A DNA stretch of 46,754 nucleotides. Source: Lachnospiraceae bacterium. GTDB taxonomy: Bacteria > Bacillota_A > Clostridia > Lachnospirales > Lachnospiraceae. Made by a program: the position numbers and the translations under genes. The stretch is from positions 1-46,754 of the forward strand of contig JAQUUB010000028.1 in the NCBI GenBank assembly GCA_028694115.1, read 5' to 3'. Of this stretch, positions 28,261 through 36,698 are shown in pieces. The notes below the pieces were generated by a model. It searched no databases, was not told where the DNA came from, and saw only the letters and a list, made by a program, of their open reading frames with translations. How positions within the stretch are numbered: position 1 is the first letter of the stretch; every line of letters starts with the position of its first letter.

Positions 28261-28265
28261 GGTAT

Positions 28266-29414
28266 CTACCTCTTTCTCGTACCGGTGGTCTTAGTTGTAG
28301 TCTGCGTTTTTGCAACTTCTTTGATCTGATTTCTTTCATAATGTTCTCGAACAGCTGATTCCACCTTATCATAATGACCAGCATATAATTCTTCGCCCTT
28401 CATGGTTGATACAATTCGATTCTCTTCATCATAAATCTTGTAATCCTTTTCCTTATCAATAAAGGTAAGCATAGTCTTTCCTCCATGAATATCCATTGCT
28501 TTCGATTTATCAAACCATACATACTTTGCATCCTTACCCCAGGTTCCTGGCACTCTCGTTTTCACTGCATGGTCGTTTTCTGCTGTAATAAGAGTTTTAC
28601 TAATTGTTACATCAGAAAGTTTTAGATTCTTAGATGCAGATACTGCCCTCATTCGTTCTGCCAAATCCTGATATCCCCTGACACGATTTAAGAATGCATC
28701 TTTGTCCATCATGACCTTATGATCTCCATTTGCGTCTCTTTTATCGAGTAATCCAATGGTTTCAAGCTGCTTAATCACACTATTCGCCTGTTCATTTCCA
28801 ATACTGAAATTTTCTTTCACCGCTTCCACACTGATACTTTGCTTTTCCATTGCAAAAAGACCTACTTTTTCAATCAATCCCTCCATAACAACACCTGCTC
28901 TTGCACCATCAGAAGACATACTCTTATCGGTTTCCTTCTTTTGGTGCTTGAGAAAGTCCAATAGCTTTCCTAATGATTTCTCATCTCCATTCTTTAGATA
29001 ATCATCAAAGGACGCAATATTTCCAAACCCTAACTTCTGAATCATCATATTTGCTCTTGGTACTGCTTCTGTATGAAAGATAACCTCCGATAAACCATCT
29101 GCCTTTTTAACATCTGGAAGTACAGAATAGAGAATACCGTATTTCTTTGCCAGCTTCTCAACTTTCTTCATATCAGACGTTTTAAACTGCAAGACTTGTA
29201 AATCGCCACCTTTCATAAGCAGCTTTTTCATAGATGTTTTTCCAAGAGATTTTTCATAATCAAGCATTCCCTTTAAAAAGTCTATGGCTTTTTGCATTGC
29301 TCCTAAGCCACCATTTCCAACCTTCATTGCTATTTCAATCCCATCATATGCGACGCGTATAATTTGGACTGCTTCTTGTATTTCTTCTGCCATATTTGTT
29401 ACTGGAATTTTCAA
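28266..29414 (-). CDS. PcfB/DUF3801-like relaxosome accessory protein, 382 aa
   Basis: Soluble protein with the DUF3801/PcfB pattern: GLGAMQKAIDFLKGMLDYEK, GGDLQVLQFKTSDMKKVEKL, AKKYGILYSVLPD, then VIFHTEAVPRANMMIQKL (residues ~30-150). PcfB of the enterococcal pCF10 system associates with the relaxosome and coupling protein (established knowledge). A winged-helix-like stretch (FSIGNEQANSVIKQLETIGL, ~205-224) suggests DNA binding, and the C-terminus (~270-382) is longer than in short PcfB proteins. It lies directly upstream of the coupling protein gene. Confidence 0.75.
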   Translation of the reverse strand: MKIPVTNMAEEIQEAVQIIRVAYDGIEIAMKVGNGGLGAMQKAIDFLKGMLDYEKSLGKTSMKKLLMKGGDLQVLQFKTSDMKKVEKLAKKYGILYSVLPDVKKADGLSEVIFHTEAVPRANMMIQKLGFGNIASFDDYLKNGDEKSLGKLLDFLKHQKKETDKSMSSDGARAGVVMEGLIEKVGLFAMEKQSISVEAVKENFSIGNEQANSVIKQLETIGLLDKRDANGDHKVMMDKDAFLNRVRGYQDLAERMRAVSASKNLKLSDVTISKTLITAENDHAVKTRVPGTWGKDAKYVWFDKSKAMDIHGGKTMLTFIDKEKDYKIYDEENRIVSTMKGEELYAGHYDKVESAVREHYERNQIKEVAKTQTTTKTTGTRKR

Positions 29415-29438
29415 AACAACTCCAGCTTACCTCCTTCC

Positions 29439-29819
29439 TTATAAAATCTTCACTTTCTGTTTGATCTGCTCTGTATCCGACTTCCTGATTTCCTCTGCCG
29501 ACACATGAATACCATATGCGCCTAATATATCAGCCAATCGATTCACTGCTTTTTCTTCTTCCAGACGATACATCTCTATTGCCACTAAGAGATTCTCAAT
29601 TTGATCAACCCATTTTGGCTTTACATCCAAAGCAGCTTCATATTTCTGAATCAAGGCATTGCTGTCTTTCCCCTCTGCTGTAAATTCCTCAATCATCTTC
29701 GAAGTCAATTCAACATCACCTGTCTTGAATGCAAATTGGACAATCAGTTGTATCTCTTCATCTGTTAAACCACCATGGCTGTTATGAATTGCTTCGATTG
29801 TTTCTTCTATCGTTATCAT
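29439..29819 (-). CDS. Hypothetical helical protein, 126 aa
   Basis: Acidic, helical soluble protein starting MITIEETIEAIHNSHGGLTD. The pattern LTDEEIQLIVQFAFKTGDVE resembles the short 'gly-leu-ser/thr-glu-glu-q' repeats of the neighbouring 397-aa protein, so the two may share a helical repeat fold. It lies between that gene (5-base gap) and the PcfB-like gene. Function is unknown. An accessory transfer role is inferred from position only. Confidence 0.55.
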   Translation of the reverse strand: MITIEETIEAIHNSHGGLTDEEIQLIVQFAFKTGDVELTSKMIEEFTAEGKDSNALIQKYEAALDVKPKWVDQIENLLVAIEMYRLEEEKAVNRLADILGAYGIHVSAEEIRKSDTEQIKQKVKIL

Positions 29820-29824
29820 GCTTC

Positions 29825-31018
29825 CTACTCCTTCTCATACATTGCATTTTCAAGAACTGCAATCTCAATAATTTCTTTCATCTTCTCTGCAGAGACATTG
29901 TTATTGATCAGTTCCACCAGCTGACTCTCTGTTAACCCACGCTCAATTGCACTCTTTAATTGCACTAGCTGATCAGGCACTAAATCACCACTTGCCACTA
30001 ACTTTACAATATCCTGTCTGGATTTTTTCTTTATTCCCAATTTTGAAAATAAATTTGTTATACCACTAGTCTTTTTCTCCGTGCGTTCAATTGGAAGTGT
30101 CTGAACCACTCTTCCATACGAATCCACCATCGGTACCGTGTAGTAAATCGGAACCCCATATCCAGAAATGTTTTGCGGAATGATTGTTGACTGTTTCTTC
30201 TCTATGCTAGGCTCTGGCACCAGAACCATTTCTGGCTGTACTGTATTTGCCGTTTTTGATTCAGCCTTACTATCAGAATCTCCTTGATCCATAATCTGGA
30301 TCTGCTCTTCTAAAACCTCTATCTTATCCTGCATCTTTTTCATCTCCTTTTCTTTTTGCTCAAGTTCAGTGCGATATCTTGCGATTGCAGAATTTGCCTG
30401 CATAATCTGATTCTGCTGTTCATTCATTACCGTTGCTTGATGAGCATTCTGTTTTACCAGATCATCTCTGACATCTTCATCTTTTTTTGTTGATTCAAAA
30501 ATCTTAAGATGTTCTGCCAGTGCATCATATCTTTTCTCCTGAAATTCAATATGAGTAATCATGGCTGATATCTGGTCAACTAATTTCTTAACAAAATCAG
30601 GTGCATCCTCTGCCACCTTCCTTGTTTCTTTCATTTGCGCAAGTACCGTTTCATATGCTTTCTTCATTGCAGCTGGGAACTCATTTTGTCCAACTACTGC
30701 TTCGATACTATCGAGTGGGACACCTTTCTCATAAAATTCCAAGGCAATGCTCATCTGATTTCTTGATAGATATTCCGAAGTAATGACTTTAATTGCTTCC
30801 TCGGAATAGCCATTACGGAGACACTTAGAATAGATTTTCATCTGCCCAATACTCCATTTTTTCTTATAGTATTGTTTGACCTGTTCTTCACTTAATCCAT
30901 ACTCCAAATCTTCCTGAACCAGTGCTAATACTTCATCAGGATAGCGCTCAAGGTTTTTCAGCCCCTGTATAAACTCGGTAATATGAATATTTATTGCTGT
31001 CTTTTCTGATTGTTCCAT
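29825..31018 (-). CDS. Helical-repeat and coiled-coil protein, 397 aa
   Basis: The N-terminal ~125 residues contain short helical repeats of about 25-35 residues (GLSEEQVKQYYKKKWSIGQM, then GYSEEAIKVITSEYLSRNQM, then GVPLDSIEAV). Similar units return near the C-terminus (GLTESQLVELINNNVSAEKM). A long coiled coil lies at about 175-245 (ELEQKEKEMKKMQDKIEVLE). The middle has a low-complexity linker. No catalytic motif. It follows the relaxase gene, and a scaffold role in relaxosome or partner docking is inferred. Confidence 0.6.
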   Translation of the reverse strand: MEQSEKTAINIHITEFIQGLKNLERYPDEVLALVQEDLEYGLSEEQVKQYYKKKWSIGQMKIYSKCLRNGYSEEAIKVITSEYLSRNQMSIALEFYEKGVPLDSIEAVVGQNEFPAAMKKAYETVLAQMKETRKVAEDAPDFVKKLVDQISAMITHIEFQEKRYDALAEHLKIFESTKKDEDVRDDLVKQNAHQATVMNEQQNQIMQANSAIARYRTELEQKEKEMKKMQDKIEVLEEQIQIMDQGDSDSKAESKTANTVQPEMVLVPEPSIEKKQSTIIPQNISGYGVPIYYTVPMVDSYGRVVQTLPIERTEKKTSGITNLFSKLGIKKKSRQDIVKLVASGDLVPDQLVQLKSAIERGLTESQLVELINNNVSAEKMKEIIEIAVLENAMYEKE

Positions 31019-31053
31019 GCGTTCCTCCTACTTCTTTCCATAAAAATAACAGC

Positions 31054-32499
31054 CTATCGAGCTGGCTGCTTCAAAGTTTCTTTTATTTTTTCTTTTTCAA
31101 TAACATCCTCCAATATCTTAGAATCTTCTTTATCGGTATCCTTCCAAATAGACTTACCAAGATTCAGTTCCTTGACAACTGCTTTTTCCTTCTGACTTAT
31201 TTCCGAAAATAACTTTTTATAATATTGCTTTAACTCCACTGTTTCGTCATAAGAGTATCCCATGCCTTTAAGCTGTTGTTCTAGATTTACCCACTGTTCA
31301 TGCTCCTTTTCAAAGAAGTAATCCCCATTTCGATATGTGTTTTCACACTCTTTTAAATCAGTCATCTGGTTAGCAATTTCAAATAACTTCTCAAACTTTT
31401 TCTGCATACGATAAATCTTACTCTTTTCATTGGAAACTTCTTTTCTTTTATCCGTCAGATTCATAATCGTCGCTGCTAGTTCTACACTGGATTTCACATC
31501 GTGCCTTGCCAAAAACAAGTATTGTTGCTGTAATTTGTGCATTTTACGAATATCATCTTTGTATTGGTACACCTGACTATATGGTTTCTTCTTGAGCATA
31601 CCAATCCGATATAACTTAGTATAATATCTTTTCTGCATTCCTGACATTTTCGCTCTTCGATATCTCTTCACATGGCATCTTACAAGCTGCGGTTTCACTT
31701 CAGTCTGCTGCTTCTTTAAATAAGCTGACATATCCTCTTCCAAAATTCGTTGTCTAATACGTTCTTCTGAATATTCATCACCTATCGACTTACACCTTTT
31801 AAATCGACTCATTCCGGGTGGTCGAACAGCAAGGTATTTTCCCTGTTTTAACTCATATCCTTTATCTTTAAGCATAACCAAGAAATCATCAAACGTATTA
31901 TTCTGCAAAATACAGGCATCCAAATCACGCTTTATCATATCTGACCATACAAACGGGCCATCCCGATTGATGCTCCAATTCTGATAGCCCCGATCCGGAT
32001 CACTTTTCTCATCACCTATCTCAAGAATAGATAATCCATACTCTTCACATAACTCATTGGTAATCGGTTGTATTTCTTTTTCCCAATCTCCTTTTTTATA
32101 GTGATACTTCCTACCGTCAATGCAACTTACGCTGTTAAATACAATATGCGAATGAATATGATCAGTATTATCATGAACAGAAAATACAACCTCATACTGA
32201 TTTCTAAGGTACTGTTCTATGAACTTTTCTGTAATCTCATAGGCTGTATCTGGTGTGATCTCTCCTTCCTTAAACGAAAGTACGATATGATAGCCCTGTC
32301 TTTGATCTACCTTTCCAAATTTACGTTTGGTTTCCTTCATCTGCTCAAATGCCATATCAGGCTGACAGTTAACTCCACCAATCAATCTACCATCCTGCGT
32401 TTTGTCAGGATTCAAAATATAATTGATGCTTCGTCTTAAATGCCTTCCGTGAAATCCACTACCAGAATCCTTCATATGCATCACCTTACTGATTGCCAA
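31054..32499 (-). CDS. MOBP-type relaxase (MobA/VirD2-like), 481 aa
   Basis: Nicks oriT and pilots the transferred strand. The N-terminal domain shows HLRRSINYILNPDKT, GYHIVLSF (motif II region) and the three-histidine metal motif in HDNTDHIHSHIVFNSV (~105-120). The catalytic Tyr is likely in the INYILN segment (~27). The C-terminal ~250 residues are basic and coiled-coil rich (LKQYYKKLFSEISQKEKAVV). It starts with TTG at 32499, overlapping the MobC stop by 14 bases, so it is translationally coupled to MobC. The family is clear. The subgroup is inferred. Confidence 0.9.
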   Translation of the reverse strand: MAISKVMHMKDSGSGFHGRHLRRSINYILNPDKTQDGRLIGGVNCQPDMAFEQMKETKRKFGKVDQRQGYHIVLSFKEGEITPDTAYEITEKFIEQYLRNQYEVVFSVHDNTDHIHSHIVFNSVSCIDGRKYHYKKGDWEKEIQPITNELCEEYGLSILEIGDEKSDPDRGYQNWSINRDGPFVWSDMIKRDLDACILQNNTFDDFLVMLKDKGYELKQGKYLAVRPPGMSRFKRCKSIGDEYSEERIRQRILEEDMSAYLKKQQTEVKPQLVRCHVKRYRRAKMSGMQKRYYTKLYRIGMLKKKPYSQVYQYKDDIRKMHKLQQQYLFLARHDVKSSVELAATIMNLTDKRKEVSNEKSKIYRMQKKFEKLFEIANQMTDLKECENTYRNGDYFFEKEHEQWVNLEQQLKGMGYSYDETVELKQYYKKLFSEISQKEKAVVKELNLGKSIWKDTDKEDSKILEDVIEKEKIKETLKQPAR

Positions 32500-32827
32500 T
32501 CATAATCACCGCCTCGTTCACTGCCACATTCAATTTTTTCATATATGCTATCAGGCGTTCTTTATCTGCTTTCGTATACAATGCTGAATTATTGTTTCGA
32601 ACAATCTGGTTGATATTGTTTCCAATGTGATTGACCTCATTGATTAAATCTTTCAGCAATCTTCTAATTTCAGGATAATCATTTGGCTTCTGGCTGATAA
32701 GTAATCTCAGATACTCTGCTTCCTTCATATTTGCTGCACATGCTTTATTGGAAAGCAACTCTGCTTCCGCCGGCATCAATCGCAGCGTTTTTCTTACGCA
32801 ATGAATACGATCTGCCAATCCTGTCAC
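32486..32827 (-). CDS. MobC-like relaxosome accessory protein, 113 aa
   Basis: Small DNA-binding helper of the relaxase. Typical MobC layout: a ribbon-helix-helix-like N-terminus (RKTLRLMPAEAELLSNKA, EAEYLRLLI) and the conserved INEVNHIGNNINQIVRN block (~62-78), which is the MobC signature. It starts with GTG at 32827, overlapping the stop of the upstream gene by four bases (GTGA), and ends 14 bases inside the relaxase gene. The order oriT, accessory gene, mobC, mobA is standard for MOBP regions. Confidence 0.87.
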   Translation of the reverse strand: MTGLADRIHCVRKTLRLMPAEAELLSNKACAANMKEAEYLRLLISQKPNDYPEIRRLLKDLINEVNHIGNNINQIVRNNNSALYTKADKERLIAYMKKLNVAVNEAVIMIGNQ

Positions 32828-33345
32828 CTTCCTCTTTTATCCGTACTATAACGATGGACTTCCTCAGATACTGCTGCAACACTTTTCTCCACATCCTTGG
32901 CGTGGTTCAGATTACTTATAAATTCATTCGCTAATTTTACTGCCAGCGTTTCAATCTCCTTAGCATAGATTGTTCTATCAAACATACGGTCAAGGCGAAT
33001 TTCATCTCTTTTTAAGGATTCATAACGGTTCTGTTCATTGGCAAAATCTATAAAATCTTTTGGATTATGTCTTTTTTCATCTGCATCACGAATCAATTCG
33101 TAATTCCATTCACATACTGTATCAATCACCTCATCAATTGTGTACTCCACTACTTCTCCATCTTCTTCTGATAGGTCTTTTCTTATCATATGATCTTCCT
33201 GTATTCCAATTGCAAAATCATGACCTTCCATATAGTTAAGAAGTATCTGTCCATCTTCCTCTGAAAGGTTCATCAAGATGTCGTTATCTGCTAACCAACT
33301 CAATAATTCATCTGGTTCTGTAAAAAGTTTCACTTCTTTTCCCAT
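32824..33345 (-). CDS. Hypothetical acidic protein upstream of mobC, 173 aa
   Basis: An acidic soluble protein starting MGKEVKLFTEPDELLSWLAD, with LSEEDGQILLNYMEGHDFAI and a similar LSEEDGEVVEYTIDEVIDTV block. The C-terminal ~90 residues are charged helices. It is the first gene after the putative oriT and overlaps mobC by four bases, so it is probably co-translated with the mobilisation genes. No known family is recognised. Confidence 0.6.
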   Translation of the reverse strand: MGKEVKLFTEPDELLSWLADNDILMNLSEEDGQILLNYMEGHDFAIGIQEDHMIRKDLSEEDGEVVEYTIDEVIDTVCEWNYELIRDADEKRHNPKDFIDFANEQNRYESLKRDEIRLDRMFDRTIYAKEIETLAVKLANEFISNLNHAKDVEKSVAAVSEEVHRYSTDKRGR

Positions 33346-33393
33346 TGCTTTTGGTGCACCTCCTTATCTGTGTTTTGTACATTTTCACCTTGG

Positions 33394-33485
33394 CTCACGT
33401 GCCCGGATACAGACCCGAGCACGGCAAGTTACGCAATAGCGACGTCGCCGTCCTATCGCAACTTGTCAGGGGCTAAAATCCCCTG
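33394..33485. other. Probable origin of transfer (oriT)
   Basis: A gene-free stretch just upstream of the mob genes with nested inverted repeats: GTGCCCGG and CCGAGCAC (33399-33406 / 33415-33422), then imperfect ~19-base arms bounded by CAAGTT and AACTTG (33425-33465) around a central GCGACGTCGC palindrome, then CAGGGG and CCCCTG (33467-33472 / 33480-33485). It is GC-richer than its surroundings. Location next to MobC and a MOBP relaxase makes oriT the best reading. The nick site is not identified. Confidence 0.6.
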
Positions 33486-33506
33486 AAACCCCTTCTATAT
33501 TTCATA

Positions 33507-33719
33507 TGGCTACACTTTTTGTAGCCAATATTGCTTGTTGGCTGTACTTTTTGTAGCCAACTTGATAAAATGGCTATACTTTTTGTAGCCATTTTGGGTT
33601 ATAGCAAGCCGTTGAACGGCTTTCTTCTTCTACGTGGCTACACTTTCTGTAGCCAATATTGCTTGTTGGCTGTACTTTTTGTAGCCATCACTTGATTTTG
33701 GCTATACTTTTTGTAGCCA
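33507..33719. repeat. Six 21-bp palindromes phased at exactly 32 bp
   Basis: Copies of TGGCTNNA-CTTTT-TGTAGCCA (copy 4 has one loop change) start at 33507, 33539, 33571, 33635, 33667 and 33699. The gaps are 32, 32, 64, 32 and 32 bases. The variable arm bases run ACA, GTA, ATA and then repeat in the same order, so a 3-unit block was duplicated 128 bp away. The empty slot near 33603 contains another palindrome, AAGCCGTT-G-AACGGCTT (33606-33622), in phase. The last copy lies inside the 3' end of the Toprim gene. Iterons for replication or transfer are the likely meaning. Confidence 0.85.
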
Positions 33720-34674
33720 CACCTAGATTCGGAAGTCTTGCCGCTATCAACCACTCATTAAAATCCTTAAATCCTGCTGGTGGAGAAAAGTTTTCCACTT
33801 CAAAACCTAATTCATAATACTTTTTCAACAATTCCTCTGTGGCTTTTTTCCCTGGCTCATCATTATCTAGACAAAATCGAATCGTCGTAATCTGTGGATG
33901 TTCTTCTAAAAAGGTTGCCAGCGGAGCATCCGCCAACATACCAAGTGCAATCAGATTACTTTCATAATCTTTCGTAATGTCCACATAGCTCATTAAATCA
34001 ATTGCTGCTTCAAATACAACTATCTTTTCACTATTTTCGTGACTAAGATTAAATCCAAATCGCTTATCATTTCCCACAACATCGCACTTGAACGGTTTTC
34101 CTTCTTTGTCAAAGACTCCCCTCATACTTGCAAATCTTGTATTTCCATCCTTGTCATTTCCCAGAAAAACAATATTATGATAGTGTCTGCTTTCGTAAAT
34201 AAGCTTTTGACTTATAAAATAATCAATCACTTCTTTACTGATTCCCCTCTCTTGACCCAGATAGGAATACAGGTAAGAATTATCAAGTGAAGCCACTGGT
34301 AATTGAAAGTTTTTTCTATCCGGTTCTTTTTCTTTCACCTGATACTTCAATACAGGTTCAGATCTAGCAGTTAAAATTCGCCTATAGCCTGAAAACTCCA
34401 ACAGCCAAAACACTGCCGTCTTTACATCCATGCCAGCAAATACTCGTAAAAAATCGAGTTGTGAACCACCATTTTCTCCTTTATCAAATTGTCTGCTCCA
34501 ACGAAACCAATGAGTTCTATCATAAATGCGGATGGAATCCATCTCTTTTAACGTGTAATACTTTCCTATTCTTTTCGGTGTATATCCCAGACTTTGTGCG
34601 ACTGATACAAGATCTACACTTTTTGCTATGGCAAGCTCTTCTTCTGTAAAATGATCCTGCTCCACTCCTCTCAC
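33688..34674 (-). CDS. Toprim-domain primase-like protein, 328 aa
   Basis: Probable DNA primase or primase-like protein of the element. The N-terminal ~110 residues (LVSVAQSLGYTPKRIGKYYT, GGSQLDFLRVFAGM) match the DUF3991-type module that precedes Toprim domains. The Toprim core is visible as IVVFEAAIDLMSYVD (Glu, ~210) and FCLDNDEPGKKA (DxD, ~270). The start is GTG, overlapping the RadC-like gene stop by four bases. Its last codons lie inside copy 6 of the palindrome array, so protein and DNA element co-evolve here. It could prime the transferred single strand (inference). Confidence 0.8.
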   Translation of the reverse strand: MRGVEQDHFTEEELAIAKSVDLVSVAQSLGYTPKRIGKYYTLKEMDSIRIYDRTHWFRWSRQFDKGENGGSQLDFLRVFAGMDVKTAVFWLLEFSGYRRILTARSEPVLKYQVKEKEPDRKNFQLPVASLDNSYLYSYLGQERGISKEVIDYFISQKLIYESRHYHNIVFLGNDKDGNTRFASMRGVFDKEGKPFKCDVVGNDKRFGFNLSHENSEKIVVFEAAIDLMSYVDITKDYESNLIALGMLADAPLATFLEEHPQITTIRFCLDNDEPGKKATEELLKKYYELGFEVENFSPPAGFKDFNEWLIAARLPNLGVATKSIAKIK

Positions 34675-35237
34675 CTACTCTTTCCCTTTTCTGCAACCAG
34701 CTGTGATTCAAATTCTAGTTGTCTGTAATTACTCTGCAATGGAATATCCGGACTTTTTAGCATTTCCCTAGCTCTAAGACTAAAATACTTACTATTATCT
34801 CCACCAACAATAACATGATCAATTAACGGAATCCCCATTAAATCTCCGACCTTTATCATCCTGTCTGTAAGCCTTACATCTGCCTTTGAAGGTTCAAGGT
34901 TAGCACTCCGATGGTTATGGACAAGCATAATTCTCGAGGCATTACAAAGTATGCTACTCTTAAATATTTCTCTTGGATGTGCCACTGTTTCATCAATTGC
35001 TCCAATACTTACAATGTTACAATTAATTGGTGTTCCATCTGTTTTCAAATTAATGACGCATAGGACTTCACGATCCATTTCACAGAGATATTTTCCAACC
35101 AGGTCTACCGCATCCTCTGGCTTTGTAATTGGATGCCCCGAGCATATCGGAGCATCTTTTACAAGGCGAATAGACACCACTTCAAGCTCGAAAGGATTTG
35201 TTAATGGAATCGTTGGCTTCTTGTTGCTCTTTTCCAT
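34671..35237 (-). CDS. RadC/JAB-domain protein, 188 aa
   Basis: Member of the RadC-like JAB/MPN group common on mobile elements. The metal-binding pattern is readable: VHNHRSANLEPSKADVRLT (His-x-His, Ser, Asp) followed by DHVIVGG. Earlier, CNIVSIGAIDETVAHPREIF is also typical. I choose ATG at 35237 (MEKSNKK), about 10 bases after AAAGGAG. Earlier ATGs put that site too close or inside the gene. Biochemical role is unknown despite the historical DNA-repair name. It overlaps the Toprim gene by four bases. Confidence 0.82.
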   Translation of the reverse strand: MEKSNKKPTIPLTNPFELEVVSIRLVKDAPICSGHPITKPEDAVDLVGKYLCEMDREVLCVINLKTDGTPINCNIVSIGAIDETVAHPREIFKSSILCNASRIMLVHNHRSANLEPSKADVRLTDRMIKVGDLMGIPLIDHVIVGGDNSKYFSLRAREMLKSPDIPLQSNYRQLEFESQLVAEKGKSR

Positions 35238-35337
35238 CTTCTTCATGCTCCTTTCCAAACTCTATGTCAATTCTGAATTCACCATCTCTGCTATTTACAA
35301 GAGCCACCAATTCTTTCATTGTCATCTCCTGTTTCAT
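35182..35337 (-). CDS. Small hypothetical protein overlapping the RadC-like gene, 51 aa
   Basis: Frame starting MKQEMTMKELVALVNSRDGE, with GGAGG 5 bases before the ATG. It runs through the start region of the RadC-like gene in another frame and ends NKSFRA. It begins 9 bases after the DUF5688 gene stop. The strong ribosome binding site and tight packing support it. The N-terminal part to about residue 30 is the non-overlapping and most protein-like section. Function is unknown. Confidence 0.5.
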   Translation of the reverse strand: MKQEMTMKELVALVNSRDGEFRIDIEFGKEHEEDGKEQQEANDSINKSFRA

Positions 35338-35346
35338 AGCTACCTC

Positions 35347-36342
35347 CTATCGGGACTGTTCTTTTGTGTCATAAATCAACTTTGGTTCAGCCACAATTCC
35401 ATCCAAACGCTTGTTAGGAGTGTCTGTAGCAAGAGATAGTTTTCTTAAATCTTTATCATAGTGATATACCTGATTGGATAATCTCTCATCTAAAGACACC
35501 TGATCCATATTGATTTCAGCTACCATCTGTGCTAATTCATTGGGATCACCCATTGATGAAGACACTGCAATTACTTCGTGCACAGATGAAGGCATAATAT
35601 AGAGATCTGTATCCAGCTGCTCTGCAAGTTTGTGAAGCTGATCTTCATAAAGCATAGAAATTGCACCATTGATACCCCTGTCATTGCTAATGACCCACAT
35701 GGTCTGTTCCGGTGGCATTTCCCCAATCATCATATCTGCAATTTCTGCTGGCATACCATCCTTCATAAACATATCTCTAATTACATCGTTCATACTTTTT
35801 ACGGTTGGAGGGAACATTCTTCTGGTATTCTCTACCGCAAGCTTAAACATCTGCTCTTCTGTAAATCCTAGTCTTTCTGCTAATGCATTGCGAACCACCG
35901 TACTCTGAATGCCATCCATGTCAGATTTTACTACCCATCTGTAGATCACTGATAAATCCTGGAACTTTCTATTTGGTGTATCTAGGAGCATATCTCTATT
36001 CTGTTCTGTATTGATGAGCTGAAAAACAATATTGTCTTTTGCCTCCTGCATATCAAGCGCAGGAATAATCTCAGGAGCTTCTATCATTGCACGTTCCATT
36101 CTCTCTGCCGCAGATTGCAATACTTCCTGTAAATCCTCCGTGGATTTATAGTGATCATACATATCGTTGATATAAATTGTAGGAGATATTCCTGCCCCTT
36201 CCCCTAATAAATTAATTGCATCCATTGTCACATTTACTTTTTCTACTGGATGAACATCAACCTTCATACCCTGATACTGTGCTGGTAGATAATCCATAAA
36301 TTTCTCCGCTACTACTTCCTTAAAAATCTCATAATTCATCAT
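35347..36342 (-). CDS. DUF5688 family protein, 331 aa
   Basis: Soluble protein of the DUF5688 type, found on many clostridial mobile elements. Characteristic parts: MMNYEIFKEVVAEKFMDYLP, GMKVDVHPVEKVNVTMDAI, YRWVVKSDMDGIQSTVVRN (~130-150) and the late YIMPSSVHEVIAVSS (~255-270). No catalytic motif is obvious. It lies 12 bases after the 73-aa gene and is followed by the small 51-aa gene, RadC-like and Toprim genes, probably in one transcript. Function unknown. Confidence 0.75.
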   Translation of the reverse strand: MMNYEIFKEVVAEKFMDYLPAQYQGMKVDVHPVEKVNVTMDAINLLGEGAGISPTIYINDMYDHYKSTEDLQEVLQSAAERMERAMIEAPEIIPALDMQEAKDNIVFQLINTEQNRDMLLDTPNRKFQDLSVIYRWVVKSDMDGIQSTVVRNALAERLGFTEEQMFKLAVENTRRMFPPTVKSMNDVIRDMFMKDGMPAEIADMMIGEMPPEQTMWVISNDRGINGAISMLYEDQLHKLAEQLDTDLYIMPSSVHEVIAVSSSMGDPNELAQMVAEINMDQVSLDERLSNQVYHYDKDLRKLSLATDTPNKRLDGIVAEPKLIYDTKEQSR

Positions 36343-36354
36343 ATAATTTTCTCC

Positions 36355-36576
36355 TTAATCTAAATTGTCATAGAGGAATCCTTCATCCTCATCGTTGTCA
36401 TGGTTACTTTGATCCTTGTCCATCCACGTTTCTGCCAGTGCTTCAAGTGTTTCTGCATAAATAGTCGACTCCTGCTTTACTTTCTTTGGCTGTTCCGTTC
36501 CGATGGTAATTACAATCTCTACTGCACATTCTCCGTTCTGTAACGGAATGGTGCTCACTTTTACTTTATTCAACAT
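36355..36576 (-). CDS. Small hypothetical protein, 73 aa
   Basis: Starts MLNKVKVSTIPLQNGECAVE, with AAGGAGG upstream, and ends in an acidic tail (DNDEDEGFLYDNLD). A beta-rich N-terminal half. It is the first gene after the terminator that closes the pilus operon, so it opens the next transcription unit unless read-through occurs. Not recognised. Confidence 0.55.
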   Translation of the reverse strand: MLNKVKVSTIPLQNGECAVEIVITIGTEQPKKVKQESTIYAETLEALAETWMDKDQSNHDNDEDEGFLYDNLD

Positions 36577-36594
36577 TGTGACCTCCTTCTGGGC

Positions 36595-36632
36595 AAAAAA
36601 TAAGAAGATATGGTTTTTGGCTCATATCTTCT
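36595..36632 (-). terminator. Intrinsic terminator closing the pilus operon
   Basis: On the minus strand AGAAGATATG and CATATCTTCT form a perfect 10-bp stem with a 10-base A-rich loop, followed by TATTTTTT. It is the first terminator after the 684-aa secreted protein gene. It lies only about 20 bases before the next gene's start codon, so regulated read-through is possible. Confidence 0.75.
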
Positions 36633-36698
36633 AAGTTACATTTCGTGTTATTAAATTATAGGTGCCTTTTTAGTCATTAAAAATCTGAAAAATTAATC

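Noticed and set aside
33507..33719. CRISPR-like array
   Set aside because: Repeat starts are 32 bp apart, but the 21-bp units are palindromes with 11-base gaps that partly repeat. Spacers of normal length and cas genes are absent.
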